Shown here piece after piece: positions 24,145 to 32,702 of a stretch of DNA of 35,667 bases; position 1 is the stretch's first letter, and every line of letters begins with the position of its first letter. A program made the translations under genes and the position numbers. The DNA is taken from NCBI GenBank assembly GCA_016190155.1, contig JACPRB010000010.1:1-35667 (forward strand), in the 5' to 3' direction. The notes beneath the pieces are model-generated. The model saw nothing but the letters and a program-made list of their open reading frames with translations, made no database searches and was not told where the DNA came from. The stretch is from Planctomycetota bacterium. GTDB taxonomy: Bacteria > Planctomycetota > MHYJ01 > JACPRB01.

Positions 24145-24977
24145 TGCGCGAGCTCCACGAACGGATCGATGGATTCCGACAAACGCAAAGCGAGTCCGCC
24201 GCGCTCCAGGTGATGCCGCGCGAACCAGCCTTGGGGGACCTCAAGCACGAACTTCGCCTTGCCCTCCGACCGGGCGCGGTCCCCGTGATCGACGGCGGGA
24301 TCCGGATAGGGGTCCATGGATACGACGTTCAGGAGTTTCCTGTCGGGACCGAAGAACGCGATATCGAGCCCGAAGTGACAATGGCGCATCCAGAACGACT
24401 TCTCGCCCGGCTCGGCATAAATGAAGAGCATGCCCTCGTCCGGCGAGATCGCGCGCCGGTGGCTGAGGCCTCGCCGGCGCTCCCAATCGCGGAAGGCGAG
24501 CTCCACGCGCACGGGGACATCGTCGACGCGCGCCTCGGGCATCGGTTGGGCGCCCTTGATCGAGCGCGAAAGCCCCGCCCGGTCTCCGGGAACGACGGCT
24601 CGACGTGCCGTCCAGCCGGCCGGCAGGAACAGCGCGTATCGCGCCGGCTGCACCGACGTGATGCCCGCGTCGCTCTCGGCCTCCAGCCGGCCGGTCTGTA
24701 GCACGACGCCGTCTTCGGACAGGAAGACGACCTCCGCGGCCGCACGGCTCTCGTTGAAGAAATGAAGGATCCGATCGTGCGGCCATCCGGCCAGGATCCC
24801 GCGGTCGAGCTTCTCGTGCTCCGCCAGCGGGTAGCGCCGCGCCGGATCCGCGGGCAGCCATTGGACGAGGATCTCCTCCGCTTTGAGTTTGACCGCCGGG
24901 TCCTGGGTCGGAATCTCAACGGGGGCCGGCGACGGACAGCCGACCAGGAACATCGCGCCCAGAAGAATCCATCGCAT
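24141..24977 (-). CDS. Twin-domain DUF192 lipoprotein B
   Basis: A 278-residue protein starting MRWILLGAMFLVGCPSP, with lipobox LVGC, so it is exported and lipidated. The C-terminal half is a canonical DUF192 domain: RRRGLSHRRAISPDEGMLFI, KSFWMRHCHFGLDIAFF and a VVSMDPYPDP block. The N-terminal half repeats the same layout in degenerate form (RGILAGWPHDRILHFFNE, AEVVFLSEDGVVLQ, ITSVQPARYALFLPAGW), so two DUF192-like folds are fused. DUF192 proteins are widespread exported proteins of unsettled function. It shares one base with the upstream paralogue (TGATG) and overlaps the downstream start. Confidence 0.85.
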   Translation of the reverse strand: MRWILLGAMFLVGCPSPAPVEIPTQDPAVKLKAEEILVQWLPADPARRYPLAEHEKLDRGILAGWPHDRILHFFNESRAAAEVVFLSEDGVVLQTGRLEAESDAGITSVQPARYALFLPAGWTARRAVVPGDRAGLSRSIKGAQPMPEARVDDVPVRVELAFRDWERRRGLSHRRAISPDEGMLFIYAEPGEKSFWMRHCHFGLDIAFFGPDRKLLNVVSMDPYPDPAVDHGDRARSEGKAKFVLEVPQGWFARHHLERGGLALRLSESIDPFVELAQ

Positions 24978-25840
24978 CACGTTCCCACCTTCTTGGCATA
25001 CGCGTGGACGGCCGGCGGGATCTCCAGTCGTATCTCCCGCAGCGCCTTTCCGCCGGCGTCGACCAGACCCTTGGCCTGGAACCATCCCTTGCGGGTCTCG
25101 ATCACATATCGGGCGGGTTTGGCGGACTTCGCCCGCTTTCCGGTATCCACGGTCGGCTTCGGATACGGGTCCATCGGCACGAGGTTGATGAATGCGCCGG
25201 TGCCGTCGAAGTAGGCGATATCCAACGCGAAATGGCAGTTGAGCATGAAGAAATTCTGATCCTGCTCCGCCGGGAAGACGAAGATCATGCCTTCCTCGGC
25301 GCCGATCGCGCGCCGATGCATGAGGCCTCGATTGCGCTCCTGCGGGGTCGCCGCCACCTCCACAGCCAGGGGCACTCCCGCGATCTGCACGATGGGCATG
25401 GGCGGCGGCTCCAGATCCGTGATCACGCCGGAGAGATCGACCCGATCGTCGTCGCCCACCTCGGCGCGCTTGAGCCAACCTTCCGCGAGGAACAGCGCGT
25501 ATCGCGCCTCGACTTGGGACGTGATGCCGGCCTCGCTGTCGGCGGGCAGAGTCTGTCGTTCGAGGATCCGCCCGTCGGCCGAGAGGAAGAGCACGTCGAA
25601 AGCCCCTTTGCTGCCGGTCGAGAAATAGTGCTGGACGCGGTCTACGGGCCAGCCTGCGAGAATGCCGCGCCCGTCCACCAGGCGCGAATGGCGGAGCGCG
25701 GCTTCCCGTCGCTCGGGCTCGCCGCGCCTCCACTCGACCTGGATGGAGCGGCCCTTGAGCGTGACGGTCGCATACTCGGCGCGTTCCGTGCAGGAGGCGC
25801 CGGCGGCCAAGAGAAGCGCGATCAAGCCTTTCCTAGTCAT
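24977..25840 (-). CDS. Twin-domain DUF192 lipoprotein A
   Basis: A 287-residue protein beginning MTRKGLIALLLAAGASCTE, with a lipobox-like GASC. Residues about 50-140 form a degenerate DUF192-like fold (RGILAGWPVDRVQHYFS, FDVLFLSADGRILERQTLP, YALFLAEGW). The C-terminal half is canonical: ERNRGLMHRRAIGAEEGMIF, then NFFMLNCHFALDIAYFDGTG and PMDPYPKPTVDTG. It aligns end to end with lipoprotein B, so the pair arose by tandem gene duplication after an internal domain duplication. The start overlaps the upstream lipoprotein stop by 8 bases. Confidence 0.85.
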   Translation of the reverse strand: MTRKGLIALLLAAGASCTERAEYATVTLKGRSIQVEWRRGEPERREAALRHSRLVDGRGILAGWPVDRVQHYFSTGSKGAFDVLFLSADGRILERQTLPADSEAGITSQVEARYALFLAEGWLKRAEVGDDDRVDLSGVITDLEPPPMPIVQIAGVPLAVEVAATPQERNRGLMHRRAIGAEEGMIFVFPAEQDQNFFMLNCHFALDIAYFDGTGAFINLVPMDPYPKPTVDTGKRAKSAKPARYVIETRKGWFQAKGLVDAGGKALREIRLEIPPAVHAYAKKVGT

Positions 25841-26282
25841 CCAGTCGCACCCCCTCGATCTTCAGTTTCAGAAGATACGTCATCTCGTGCGCCAGATCGT
25901 CGTCTCCGCCGCCGTCGATCCAATTCGCCTCCGCCAAGGACAGCGGGACGCGGCCGTTGTCGTTGATCTCGCGCACGATTCTCACGCGCACGAAGTGACC
26001 GCGCGGGCGATCCTCTTCCAGGACCATCTCCAGCCGTTCGCGCCGGCCTTGGCGCCACTGGGGCCTGAGCATGACGCGCCATTGGGTCGTGAGCACGCCT
26101 TCGGCGGCATCGGAGGTCTCGACCACGAATCCCTTCCGCTCGGCCACTTGCGTCATGGCGGCCATGATCTTCTCGCGCGGCTGGCCGAACGGCGCGGTCT
26201 CGAACCACTGGGCGGCCGGGGCGTCGGTGCATCCCGCCAGAAGCAGGACACCCCAGAGAACGCAGATGAGACGCTCACCCAT
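25833..26282 (-). CDS. Small lipoprotein of unknown family
   Basis: A 149-residue protein. ATG 26282 (MGERLICVLWGVLLLAGCTD) is chosen because it follows the HIT stop by one base and gives a clean lipobox LAGC. The mature part has alternating strands (GVLTTQWRVMLRPQWR, RLEMVLEEDRPRGHFVRVRI) and resembles the shape of small periplasmic lipoproteins, but I name no family. It sits between the HIT gene and the DUF192 pair in one operon. Confidence 0.75.
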   Translation of the reverse strand: MGERLICVLWGVLLLAGCTDAPAAQWFETAPFGQPREKIMAAMTQVAERKGFVVETSDAAEGVLTTQWRVMLRPQWRQGRRERLEMVLEEDRPRGHFVRVRIVREINDNGRVPLSLAEANWIDGGGDDDLAHEMTYLLKLKIEGVRLDD

Positions 26283-26283
26283 A

Positions 26284-26763
26284 TCAGTAATGACGAACAA
26301 TCGCGCCGTACGCCTCGCGCAGCCCCATCGGCATGACCTTCGTGTCGCCCGTCACCGCCATGAAGTTGTGGTCGCCGTCCCACCGGGGAACGAGGTGCAG
26401 GTGGACGTGTCCGAGGAGGCCCGCGCCCGCCACGCGTCCAAGGTTGATTCCGAGATTATAGCCGCCCGGCTTGAAGGCGCGCTGGAGCGCCTCCTGCGCG
26501 CGGGCCGCCAGCGCGAGCATCTCGGTGCGCTCCTCGTCGGAGAGCTCTTTGAGCGTCCCCTTGTGGGCAACCGGAGCCACCATGAGGTGCCCGACCGCGT
26601 ACGGGTAGCGGTTCATCGCGACGAGGCACGTCCGGCCCCGACCGACGACGAGATTCGCCTTGTCCTTTTTGGGTTGCCTCACGAACGCGCACAGGAAGCA
26701 CGGGGCTTTGTCCGAGTGCTTCTTGATGTAGATCACGCGCCAAGGGGCCCACAGGAGCTGCAC
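26284..26763 (-). CDS. HIT family nucleotide phosphatase or phosphorylase
   Basis: A 159-residue histidine-triad protein. The N-terminal MQLLWAPWRVIYI and the CxxC at 22-25 are typical of the Ap4A-phosphorylase-like HIT group. LGINLGRVAGAG precedes the catalytic triad H119-V-H121-L-H123 in GHVHLHLVPRW. HIT enzymes hydrolyse or phosphorolyse dinucleoside polyphosphates or AMP-linked substrates; the substrate cannot be fixed here. It is the first gene of a five-gene minus-strand operon with one-base gaps and stop/start overlaps, so it is transcribed with three lipoproteins. Confidence 0.9.
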   Translation of the reverse strand: MQLLWAPWRVIYIKKHSDKAPCFLCAFVRQPKKDKANLVVGRGRTCLVAMNRYPYAVGHLMVAPVAHKGTLKELSDEERTEMLALAARAQEALQRAFKPGGYNLGINLGRVAGAGLLGHVHLHLVPRWDGDHNFMAVTGDTKVMPMGLREAYGAIVRHY

Positions 26764-26818
26764 GACGCCATACTACCGGCCCCGATGCCGCCTCATCAAG
26801 GACGGCGCGGCCTCACGA

Positions 26819-27406
26819 TCAATAGAACTTCCCCATCCGCCGGCCCACCACGAAGGGCGCGTCCACCACGCGCCCGTTGCGCGCCTCGTATCGTAACACC
26901 TTGATGAAAAGCCCGTTCACCTCCACCACGTCCTGGCCGATGACCATGACCTCCGGTTTGTCGACCACATGAAAGAGAATCGGCCGGCCGTCCATGAACA
27001 GCACGCCCGAGTACACCGTATGCACGCCCAAGTCGCGGTCGGTCACCCTCAGCGGCTCGAGATGGTTGATCGTGCCGTAAACCCTCCAGAACCGGCCACG
27101 ACAGGCCGCCGGATCCTCCATCGCCGCCGCGACGTCGAGAGCGCCTTTCACCTGCGGAAGAATCTCGCCGGAGGACATCTGCGCCAGCTTGCGCACGACG
27201 TGGTTGTACACGAAATCCGGCACGCGTGCCGTGTAGTCCTGCACGTGCGGCTCGAAGGCCATCGGCCCCTCGTCGATCCACAGCGGCGCGTCGGGCGGGA
27301 CGTCGCGTTCCAGGCGCTCGATCTCCGCCCTCAGCTCGGCCAGATCCGACTCGAAGCCGCTGCGGCAACCCGCCAACAGCAGCATCCCCACCAACGCGCG
27401 TCCCAT
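26819..27406 (-). CDS. Small lipoprotein of unknown function
   Basis: A 195-residue protein from ATG 27406 (MGRALVGMLLLAGCRSG), with lipobox LAGC. A short charged helix (ELRAEIERLERDV) is followed by a mixed alpha/beta domain with the motifs PDFVYNHVVRKLAQMSSGEI and VYGTINHLEPLRVTDRDL, ending VVDAPFVVGRRMGKFY. No family is recognised. It is separated from the propeller gene by about 100 bases with a composite hairpin, so it may be transcribed separately. Confidence 0.7.
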   Translation of the reverse strand: MGRALVGMLLLAGCRSGFESDLAELRAEIERLERDVPPDAPLWIDEGPMAFEPHVQDYTARVPDFVYNHVVRKLAQMSSGEILPQVKGALDVAAAMEDPAACRGRFWRVYGTINHLEPLRVTDRDLGVHTVYSGVLFMDGRPILFHVVDKPEVMVIGQDVVEVNGLFIKVLRYEARNGRVVDAPFVVGRRMGKFY

Positions 27407-27450
27407 GCAATCGCTCGTCAGTACCCAGGCACGAGTATCGAAGTGATGTA

Positions 27451-27487
27451 GATAGTAGAGGACGAAGTCCCTTTCTTGTCTACTATC
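27451..27487. repeat. Composite hairpin after the propeller gene
   Basis: GATAGTAGA (27451-27459) pairs with TCTACTATC (27479-27487), and an inner GGAC-GAA-GTCC stem lies at 27460-27470. It may act as a weak terminator or an RNA-stability element for the upstream minus-strand genes; no long T tract follows. Confidence 0.6.
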
Positions 27488-27507
27488 TGCTCGCCGCTGG
27501 GTCCTCG

Positions 27508-29544
27508 CTACTCCATGCGGAACGACTCCTGATATACCGCCAGGTTGCCCGCCCCGTCGAACGCCCGCACCGTCAGACTGTGCACGCCCGACGCGGACGT
27601 CTTGGGCAGCGTGAACCGGACTTGCTCGGCGCGCTGGTCGTAAAGACCGTCCGCCGGCAGCACGAACTGCCACGCGCCGCCGTCCACGGAGTATTCGACA
27701 CGCGCCACGACGCCGGCCTGATCCGCCGCCGTGCCGCTGAAACTCCGCCCGTCGAACTTCACGTCCTCGAACGCCGGTTTGCGGTTGTCGATCAGGATCG
27801 GCCGGCTCACCTTCACCGCGGTCAGCGTCGTCTCGCCCGGATTGGTCGGCTCGTCGCTGGCGACCACCTTCACGCGATACCAGCCGTCGGCCATCTCCTG
27901 CGTGGCCCACTTGAAATCCTTCTTCGCCAGGGGCTCCTTCGTCAATGGCACCCACTCGTCCCGGCGCTCCCTCTGGTAATAGACGCGGTACACCAGCTCG
28001 TCGCCGTCGGGATCCGCCCCTTTCCAGCGCAAGACGACCTCGCTCGACTCGCGCGCCTTGCCCAGAAACGCCTGGTTTTCGTCGAACGACTCCACCTCGA
28101 ACTCCTTGACGTCGGGCTGCTGATTCTCGGTCTTGTAGTAGAGCGTGATCCATCGAAGCGCCGCCTTCGGATCCTCCTTCCAGGTGAATCGTGATTGGAA
28201 GTACCGACCCACGGGACTGGAGACCTTCGCGCCGCTCTCCGTCATCGCCGCAGACCAATCGGACCACGTGCCGTCGTCCGGTCGCGCCGTCTTTCCGCTT
28301 CGCGTCTGCACCGCGAGCGGCCCCGTCGCGTCCCACGAAAGCGTTCCCCACGCCGCGGGGAACTTCGCGTCGACGATCTCGGTCGTGAAACTCCCCGTGC
28401 GCGGCCCTGTGTTCGTCAATAGGGAAACCGACCCCGGGTTCCCCGTCCCCAACGCGGCCGGCTCCCCGCCGACCATCGGCAACGTCATGACCTGCGCCTC
28501 CTTGAGCTTCGCCAGGAGCGTCGCCGTGCCGTCCTCGTTGATCCGCCACACGATGCCCTCGTCGCCCGTGCCGACGATGACGCCGCCCCGCTGGTCCACC
28601 GCGATGCTCGTCAGATAGCTCTTCGCGAACGAGCGAACCAGCCGCGCCGGCCGCCCCGCGGCCATGCGATAGACCGATCCGTCGAAGAGCTCCTGGAAGG
28701 GCGATTCCTTCTCCTCTCCCTGCTGCGCCTGCGCGGCGGCGGCCTGCAGGCGGCGCACGAACTTCTTGGGATCGAACTTCTTCGACTTGTTGGCGCCGAT
28801 CCACAGCGCGTCCTTCTCCCACGCGAGCGCTCGAATCTCCTGCTCGTCCGTGTTGAAGACGACCTCGCCCTTTCCATCGGGCGCGATGCGCAGGAGCACC
28901 CCGTTGGGGGCCGTCCCCGCATAGACCGTGCCCGCGGGCTCCGTGGCCAGCGAGAGCACGTGCGATTGCTTCGTCTCGAACCAAACGGCGGCCTTGCCCT
29001 GGGCGTCGATGCGATACACCTTGCCGTCGGGTCCCGTTCCCGCGACCAGCGTGTCGCCCGGCACGCCGATCAGGGACCAAACGTATCCGTCCGGAAGGGT
29101 GCAGAACGGCGAGAGCGTCCCCGCTGCGGGATCGAAGGCGAAGACCTTGCCGTTGGGGATCGTCGCCGCGTAGAGCTTGCCGGCCGGCCCGAACGCCAGC
29201 GCCGTGACGACCAGCTCGCCGGTCTTGGCGACCTCCTTGAGCTCCTTGTTCGGCGTGAGCGCGTAGAGCTTGCCCTCCGTGCCGGTCCCGAACATGATTG
29301 CGCCGCTGCGCGCGTCCACCGCGGAGCACCACACCGTCAGCTCGGCCATGTCCAGCCGCGTCAACGCCGGCCCCAGGGACAGCTCGCCCGTCGAAGAGAC
29401 GACGACGTTCTCCAAGGTGCCTCTCTGATAATCCTCCGGCGAGGAAATCGTCCAACGAGTCGTCCGGCTGCCCATGGACGACGAGACGCCCGCCGCCAAG
29501 AGAACGGCCATTCCGGTGAGAATCCAGTGCGTGCGAGAGAACAT
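27508..29544 (-). CDS. Exported beta-propeller protein with FN3/Ig-like C-terminal domains
   Basis: A 678-residue protein with a signal-like N-terminus (MFSRTHWILTGMAVLLAAGV). Residues about 70-350 hold repeated blades of the type TGTEGKLYALTPNKELKE, GPAGKLYAATIPNGKVFAFD, TGPDGKVYRIDAQGK and GTGDEGIVWRINEDG, the pattern of NHL/quinoprotein-like propellers. The C-terminal third is FN3- and Ig-like (VVLRWKGADPDGDELVYRVY; ADGWYRVKVVASDEP; HSLTVRAFDGAGNLAVY). This is an extracytoplasmic architecture. The S55 peptidase gene ends 12 bases upstream, so co-transcription is likely. Confidence 0.85.
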   Translation of the reverse strand: MFSRTHWILTGMAVLLAAGVSSSMGSRTTRWTISSPEDYQRGTLENVVVSSTGELSLGPALTRLDMAELTVWCSAVDARSGAIMFGTGTEGKLYALTPNKELKEVAKTGELVVTALAFGPAGKLYAATIPNGKVFAFDPAAGTLSPFCTLPDGYVWSLIGVPGDTLVAGTGPDGKVYRIDAQGKAAVWFETKQSHVLSLATEPAGTVYAGTAPNGVLLRIAPDGKGEVVFNTDEQEIRALAWEKDALWIGANKSKKFDPKKFVRRLQAAAAQAQQGEEKESPFQELFDGSVYRMAAGRPARLVRSFAKSYLTSIAVDQRGGVIVGTGDEGIVWRINEDGTATLLAKLKEAQVMTLPMVGGEPAALGTGNPGSVSLLTNTGPRTGSFTTEIVDAKFPAAWGTLSWDATGPLAVQTRSGKTARPDDGTWSDWSAAMTESGAKVSSPVGRYFQSRFTWKEDPKAALRWITLYYKTENQQPDVKEFEVESFDENQAFLGKARESSEVVLRWKGADPDGDELVYRVYYQRERRDEWVPLTKEPLAKKDFKWATQEMADGWYRVKVVASDEPTNPGETTLTAVKVSRPILIDNRKPAFEDVKFDGRSFSGTAADQAGVVARVEYSVDGGAWQFVLPADGLYDQRAEQVRFTLPKTSASGVHSLTVRAFDGAGNLAVYQESFRME

Positions 29545-29556
29545 GCTCTCCTCCCC

Positions 29557-31377
29557 TTATTTCTGTGTCTGCTGTTCCGGTTCCACTCGGCCCGGCGTGC
29601 GGACCTCGAACTTGACCGACTTCTGGCCCTCGATGATCCATGCCGTGTCGCGGGTCACCTCGAGCTGGTCCCGTTCGAGCTTCATCCCGGCCGACGGCGT
29701 CGTGACGAGATTGACGAAGACGGACCCCGGCAGGTTCTCGAGTTTCTGGCCCTTGTATCGGACGCCGAGCGCGGGCAGTTCGAGGCGGACCACGATGCGG
29801 CCGGCCGGATGCCGGCGCTTGATCCGCTGCACCAGCTCTTCGAAGCTTTGATCCCCTTGCATGTCGACCCGACCGCCCGAGAGCAGCGCCTGCATGATGT
29901 TGCGCATGTCGAACATGCCGGCGGTCTCCTGTCCTCCCATCACGGCGAGATCGTATTCCCCTTCGGGCAGGGTCCGCGGCAGCGGGATCTCCAGCGACTC
30001 CTGGAACGGATCCTTGTTGTACGGCCGCAAACGCACCGTGAGCCGCAGCGTGTCGCCCGGCTTGACCTGTCGCGCCTGCACCCACACGGCGTCCACCGTC
30101 GCCGAGGCGCGCCGATGCACGACGGAGAGTTTGATGTCCGCCCGCTCCAGCCGCACCTTGCGGAACGGATTGCCCAGGAGCTGGAAGATCGTCTCCATCA
30201 TGCCGCCCCGGCCGAACTGCGTTTGACCCGAGACCTGGGCGTCCTTCAGCTCCACGGGCTCCATGCCTTCGAACTTGAGGCGCAGTTCGTAGCGGATCGT
30301 CTGGTCCTTGCCCTCGCCGGCCTCCGAGAGAAGCAGACACCAGTTGGGAAGCTGCGCAACGAGGTACGGCATGTAAAACGGATGTCGGGCGACCTCGAAG
30401 CGGAAAGTCTTCTTGAAATGCGTCTGCGCGTTTTCCACCTCGACGGTCATCGGCGTCATGGGTGCCTCCTTGCCGAGGACGCCGCTGACGGACGTGATTC
30501 GGTCGCGCAGCAAAGCGCCGACCGGCTTGACTGCCGCGCCCATCTTGAAGGACCCCGCATCCGAGGCGATGACGGTGTGCACGTAGGCGGTGGTCATCGG
30601 CAGTTCGACCTGTCCGCCCATGTCCATCGAGTGGCCGAAGATGAGGACGTCGTTCCCCGAGACATGCGTGACCGTTCCGATGCCCGTGGCGTCGATGTCG
30701 CCGCGCAAGAGCGCGACCCCGACGGCGGCGCCGGGCTCCAGCGCGATGTCTTGCGCGAGATCGACTTGGCCGGCCGAGCCCGCCAGCACCTGAAAGCCGC
30801 GTGCCTCCAGCACCTGCTTGACGTCCCCGAACGCGGCGGGAGGCAGGCCGCTGAAGAACAACGGTGTCCGGCAGACCTGATAGGGGCCGTCCTTGAGTCG
30901 CGGCGGCAGGATCGCGTCTTCGTTCTCCCACGGATGATCCCGATCGGCGATCATGTACTCGATCGGCGTCACGCCCGCCAGCGGATCCTTCTGGAAGGAC
31001 GTGAAGTACATCGACAGCGCCCCGGCCAGGCGGCCGTCGAAGTAGACCGGGCTGCCGCTCATGCCCGCGATGATGTTCGCGTGGTCGGTCACCGGATGGC
31101 CGACGCGCACGAGGATGATGTCCCGATCCCCCATGAACTTCTTGAGGACGCTGACGACCTCGACGTCGAACTTCTCGATCTTCGTGCCCGAGAAGACGGA
31201 CAGGCCGTACCCCTTCATGCCCGGGCGAACGTCGCTCACCGGCAGAAGCTCGCCGTCGGCCCGTTTGATGTCGGCGGCCGGAGTGCCGCCGTTGTTGTCC
31301 TGGCCGGGCCGTGTCGCGAACCCCACGGCGGCCGCGAGCGCTACACCCGCCGTCAACGCGATGACCGGTTTCAACAT
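29557..31377 (-). CDS. SpoIVB-type S55 peptidase domain protein
   Basis: A 606-residue protein from ATG 31377 (MLKPVIALTAGVALAAAVGF), preceded by GGGAGG. A signal segment is followed by LLPVSDVRPGMKGYGLSVFS and, near residues 105-110, GMSGSP with the probable catalytic S109. VLIFGHSMDMGGQVELP lies downstream, as in other S55 proteins. The S55 domain is known from SpoIVB in sporulating Firmicutes, but related exported proteins occur in non-sporulating phyla; no sporulation role is implied. The C-terminal 300 residues are mixed beta segments of unknown type. It is the middle gene of a co-oriented set with gaps of about 11 bases. Confidence 0.85.
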   Translation of the reverse strand: MLKPVIALTAGVALAAAVGFATRPGQDNNGGTPAADIKRADGELLPVSDVRPGMKGYGLSVFSGTKIEKFDVEVVSVLKKFMGDRDIILVRVGHPVTDHANIIAGMSGSPVYFDGRLAGALSMYFTSFQKDPLAGVTPIEYMIADRDHPWENEDAILPPRLKDGPYQVCRTPLFFSGLPPAAFGDVKQVLEARGFQVLAGSAGQVDLAQDIALEPGAAVGVALLRGDIDATGIGTVTHVSGNDVLIFGHSMDMGGQVELPMTTAYVHTVIASDAGSFKMGAAVKPVGALLRDRITSVSGVLGKEAPMTPMTVEVENAQTHFKKTFRFEVARHPFYMPYLVAQLPNWCLLLSEAGEGKDQTIRYELRLKFEGMEPVELKDAQVSGQTQFGRGGMMETIFQLLGNPFRKVRLERADIKLSVVHRRASATVDAVWVQARQVKPGDTLRLTVRLRPYNKDPFQESLEIPLPRTLPEGEYDLAVMGGQETAGMFDMRNIMQALLSGGRVDMQGDQSFEELVQRIKRRHPAGRIVVRLELPALGVRYKGQKLENLPGSVFVNLVTTPSAGMKLERDQLEVTRDTAWIIEGQKSVKFEVRTPGRVEPEQQTQK

Positions 31378-31388
31378 GAGATGCCTCC

Positions 31389-32375
31389 CTAATCCTCTGC
31401 GCGTCCCTCGAGCTTCCACTTGGCCGCAGTCTCTATGGAACCCTTTCCCTTGCCCGTCATTTCCATGTCCCCCATCGCTTGGCTCATCTCCATCTCGAGA
31501 GTCCCTTGCATGTCCAGGGAGACGGACTGACCTGCGTCGACGTCGAAATGCACCTCGCCTTTGCCCTTCTGGATCTTGAGCGTCATCTCCGCCTTCATCT
31601 TGGGCGCAGGCTCGTCTTCATCCTCGTCGTCGCCGCCTCCGCCGCCCATGCCGGTGGCGTCCGCCGTTACTTCCAGATCGAACGTCATCCCGATCGTGGC
31701 GATGCGCTTGCCGTCCACCACGTCGAGGGTCTTGAGCGTGCATTCGACGGAGCCGGCGATGTCCTTGACCTTCATCCCTTGCATCTGCTTCGTCAGCCAC
31801 CTCTTTAGATTCTTCCCCTGGACGCTCCATTGATCGCCCTTGGCGACGGGCTTTTCCGGCAGCAGGATTTCGACGCCCTGATGCAGGGTCAGATTCCGAT
31901 AGACGGACTTCGGCACGTCCTTGGCGCTGCCCTTCGGAACGACCTTGACGCCGTCCTCTTCGCGGGTCAACTCGAAGGTCTCCCCTTCCAGAGGCGAGGT
32001 CTCCTTGTTGGGTTCCGCGTCCTGCTCCTGTTCCCCGAAGCTCACCTGCGTCTTGGTCGTCGCGCTTGCGACGGCGTATTCGCGCAGCTCCTTGTCGACC
32101 TCTCCCTTCTCGGAGACGGCGAGTACCTGGGTCGTGTAGTTCTCGCGCGCCTCCACCTCCACGTTCACGTTGATGGCGTTCGTCTGGCCGCCCATGTCGG
32201 TGTTCATGGAGAGGTCCATCCCGAACTTCGTCGTGACGTCGGCGTTGATCTGGTCGCCCTTGGCATACTTGGCCGCCAGCGTCAGGGCTTCTTGTTTCTG
32301 TTCCTGGGCCCAGCCTGGCACGAGCAAGCCGGGCAGAAGAAGCGAAGAGAGAACGGCGGCGCGGAATGGAAACAT
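31389..32375 (-). CDS. Exported Met/Asp-rich protein of unknown family
   Basis: A 328-residue protein. ATG 32375 (MFPFRAAVLSSLLLPG) has GGAGG 7 bases upstream, ruling out an earlier in-frame start at 32420. A signal peptide ends near WAQ. The mature part is an extended beta-rich domain with TKFGMDLSMNTDMGG and CTLKTLDVVDGKRIATIGMT. A linker of Gly and acidic residues (GMGGGGGDDEDEDEP) is followed by a Met-rich beta stretch (LEMEMSQAMGDMEMTGKGKG). It resembles the DUF6263-type exported proteins that I associate with Planctomycetota, but I cannot confirm the family. First gene of the group leading to the S55 peptidase and the propeller. Confidence 0.75.
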   Translation of the reverse strand: MFPFRAAVLSSLLLPGLLVPGWAQEQKQEALTLAAKYAKGDQINADVTTKFGMDLSMNTDMGGQTNAINVNVEVEARENYTTQVLAVSEKGEVDKELREYAVASATTKTQVSFGEQEQDAEPNKETSPLEGETFELTREEDGVKVVPKGSAKDVPKSVYRNLTLHQGVEILLPEKPVAKGDQWSVQGKNLKRWLTKQMQGMKVKDIAGSVECTLKTLDVVDGKRIATIGMTFDLEVTADATGMGGGGGDDEDEDEPAPKMKAEMTLKIQKGKGEVHFDVDAGQSVSLDMQGTLEMEMSQAMGDMEMTGKGKGSIETAAKWKLEGRAED

Positions 32376-32702
32376 GGCGGGCCTCCGATGGAAGATGGTG
32401 GGCGGGGTGTTCATGAACACGAGGCAAGCACGCTAGTCACACGGTTCCACGAAGTCAAGGGCTTTGCCAGGCCATAGGGAGTGACCGTTCACCGGTTCAT
32501 GGGTTCGTCCGTTCATCCGTTCCGGAAGTTGGATGCCACAACGGGCTTCTTGAACGGCTGAACGATTGAACGAGTGAACTGCTGAACGGTTACCGTAGGG
32601 ATTAGACGAGGCGAGACCGGAAGTGTTTCGGGCAATGCGGAATCATGCCCTCCTCGCGATCGCCACCAACCGAATCACCTCCGTTCCATATCCCCGGCCA
32701 TC
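32376..32702. other. Intergenic region holding repeat copy 3
   Basis: About 330 bases without a gene, containing the third inverted-arm repeat (32481-32592). The minus-strand gene starting at 32375 should have its promoter here, but no clear box is seen. Confidence 0.6.
32481..32592. repeat. Inverted-arm repeat of 8-bp units, copy 3
   Basis: Five left units (32485-32524: CCGTTCAC, CGGTTCAT, GGGTTCGT, CCGTTCAT, CCGTTCCG) and five right units (32550-32589: TTGAACGG, CTGAACGA, TTGAACGA, GTGAACTG, CTGAACGG) flank a unique spacer of 25 bases. The outer ends GTGACCGTTCA and TGAACGGTTAC are inverted, as in copy 1. Confidence 0.85.

Noticed and set aside
26819-30931. A minus-strand frame of about 1370 residues
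   Set aside because: It is a GC-driven open frame that runs through the real lipoprotein and propeller genes in another frame. Its composition is rich in Arg and Gly with no domain.
29557-31377. A sporulation role from the SpoIVB-type domain
   Set aside because: No other sporulation gene is present, and S55 domains occur in non-sporulating bacteria.
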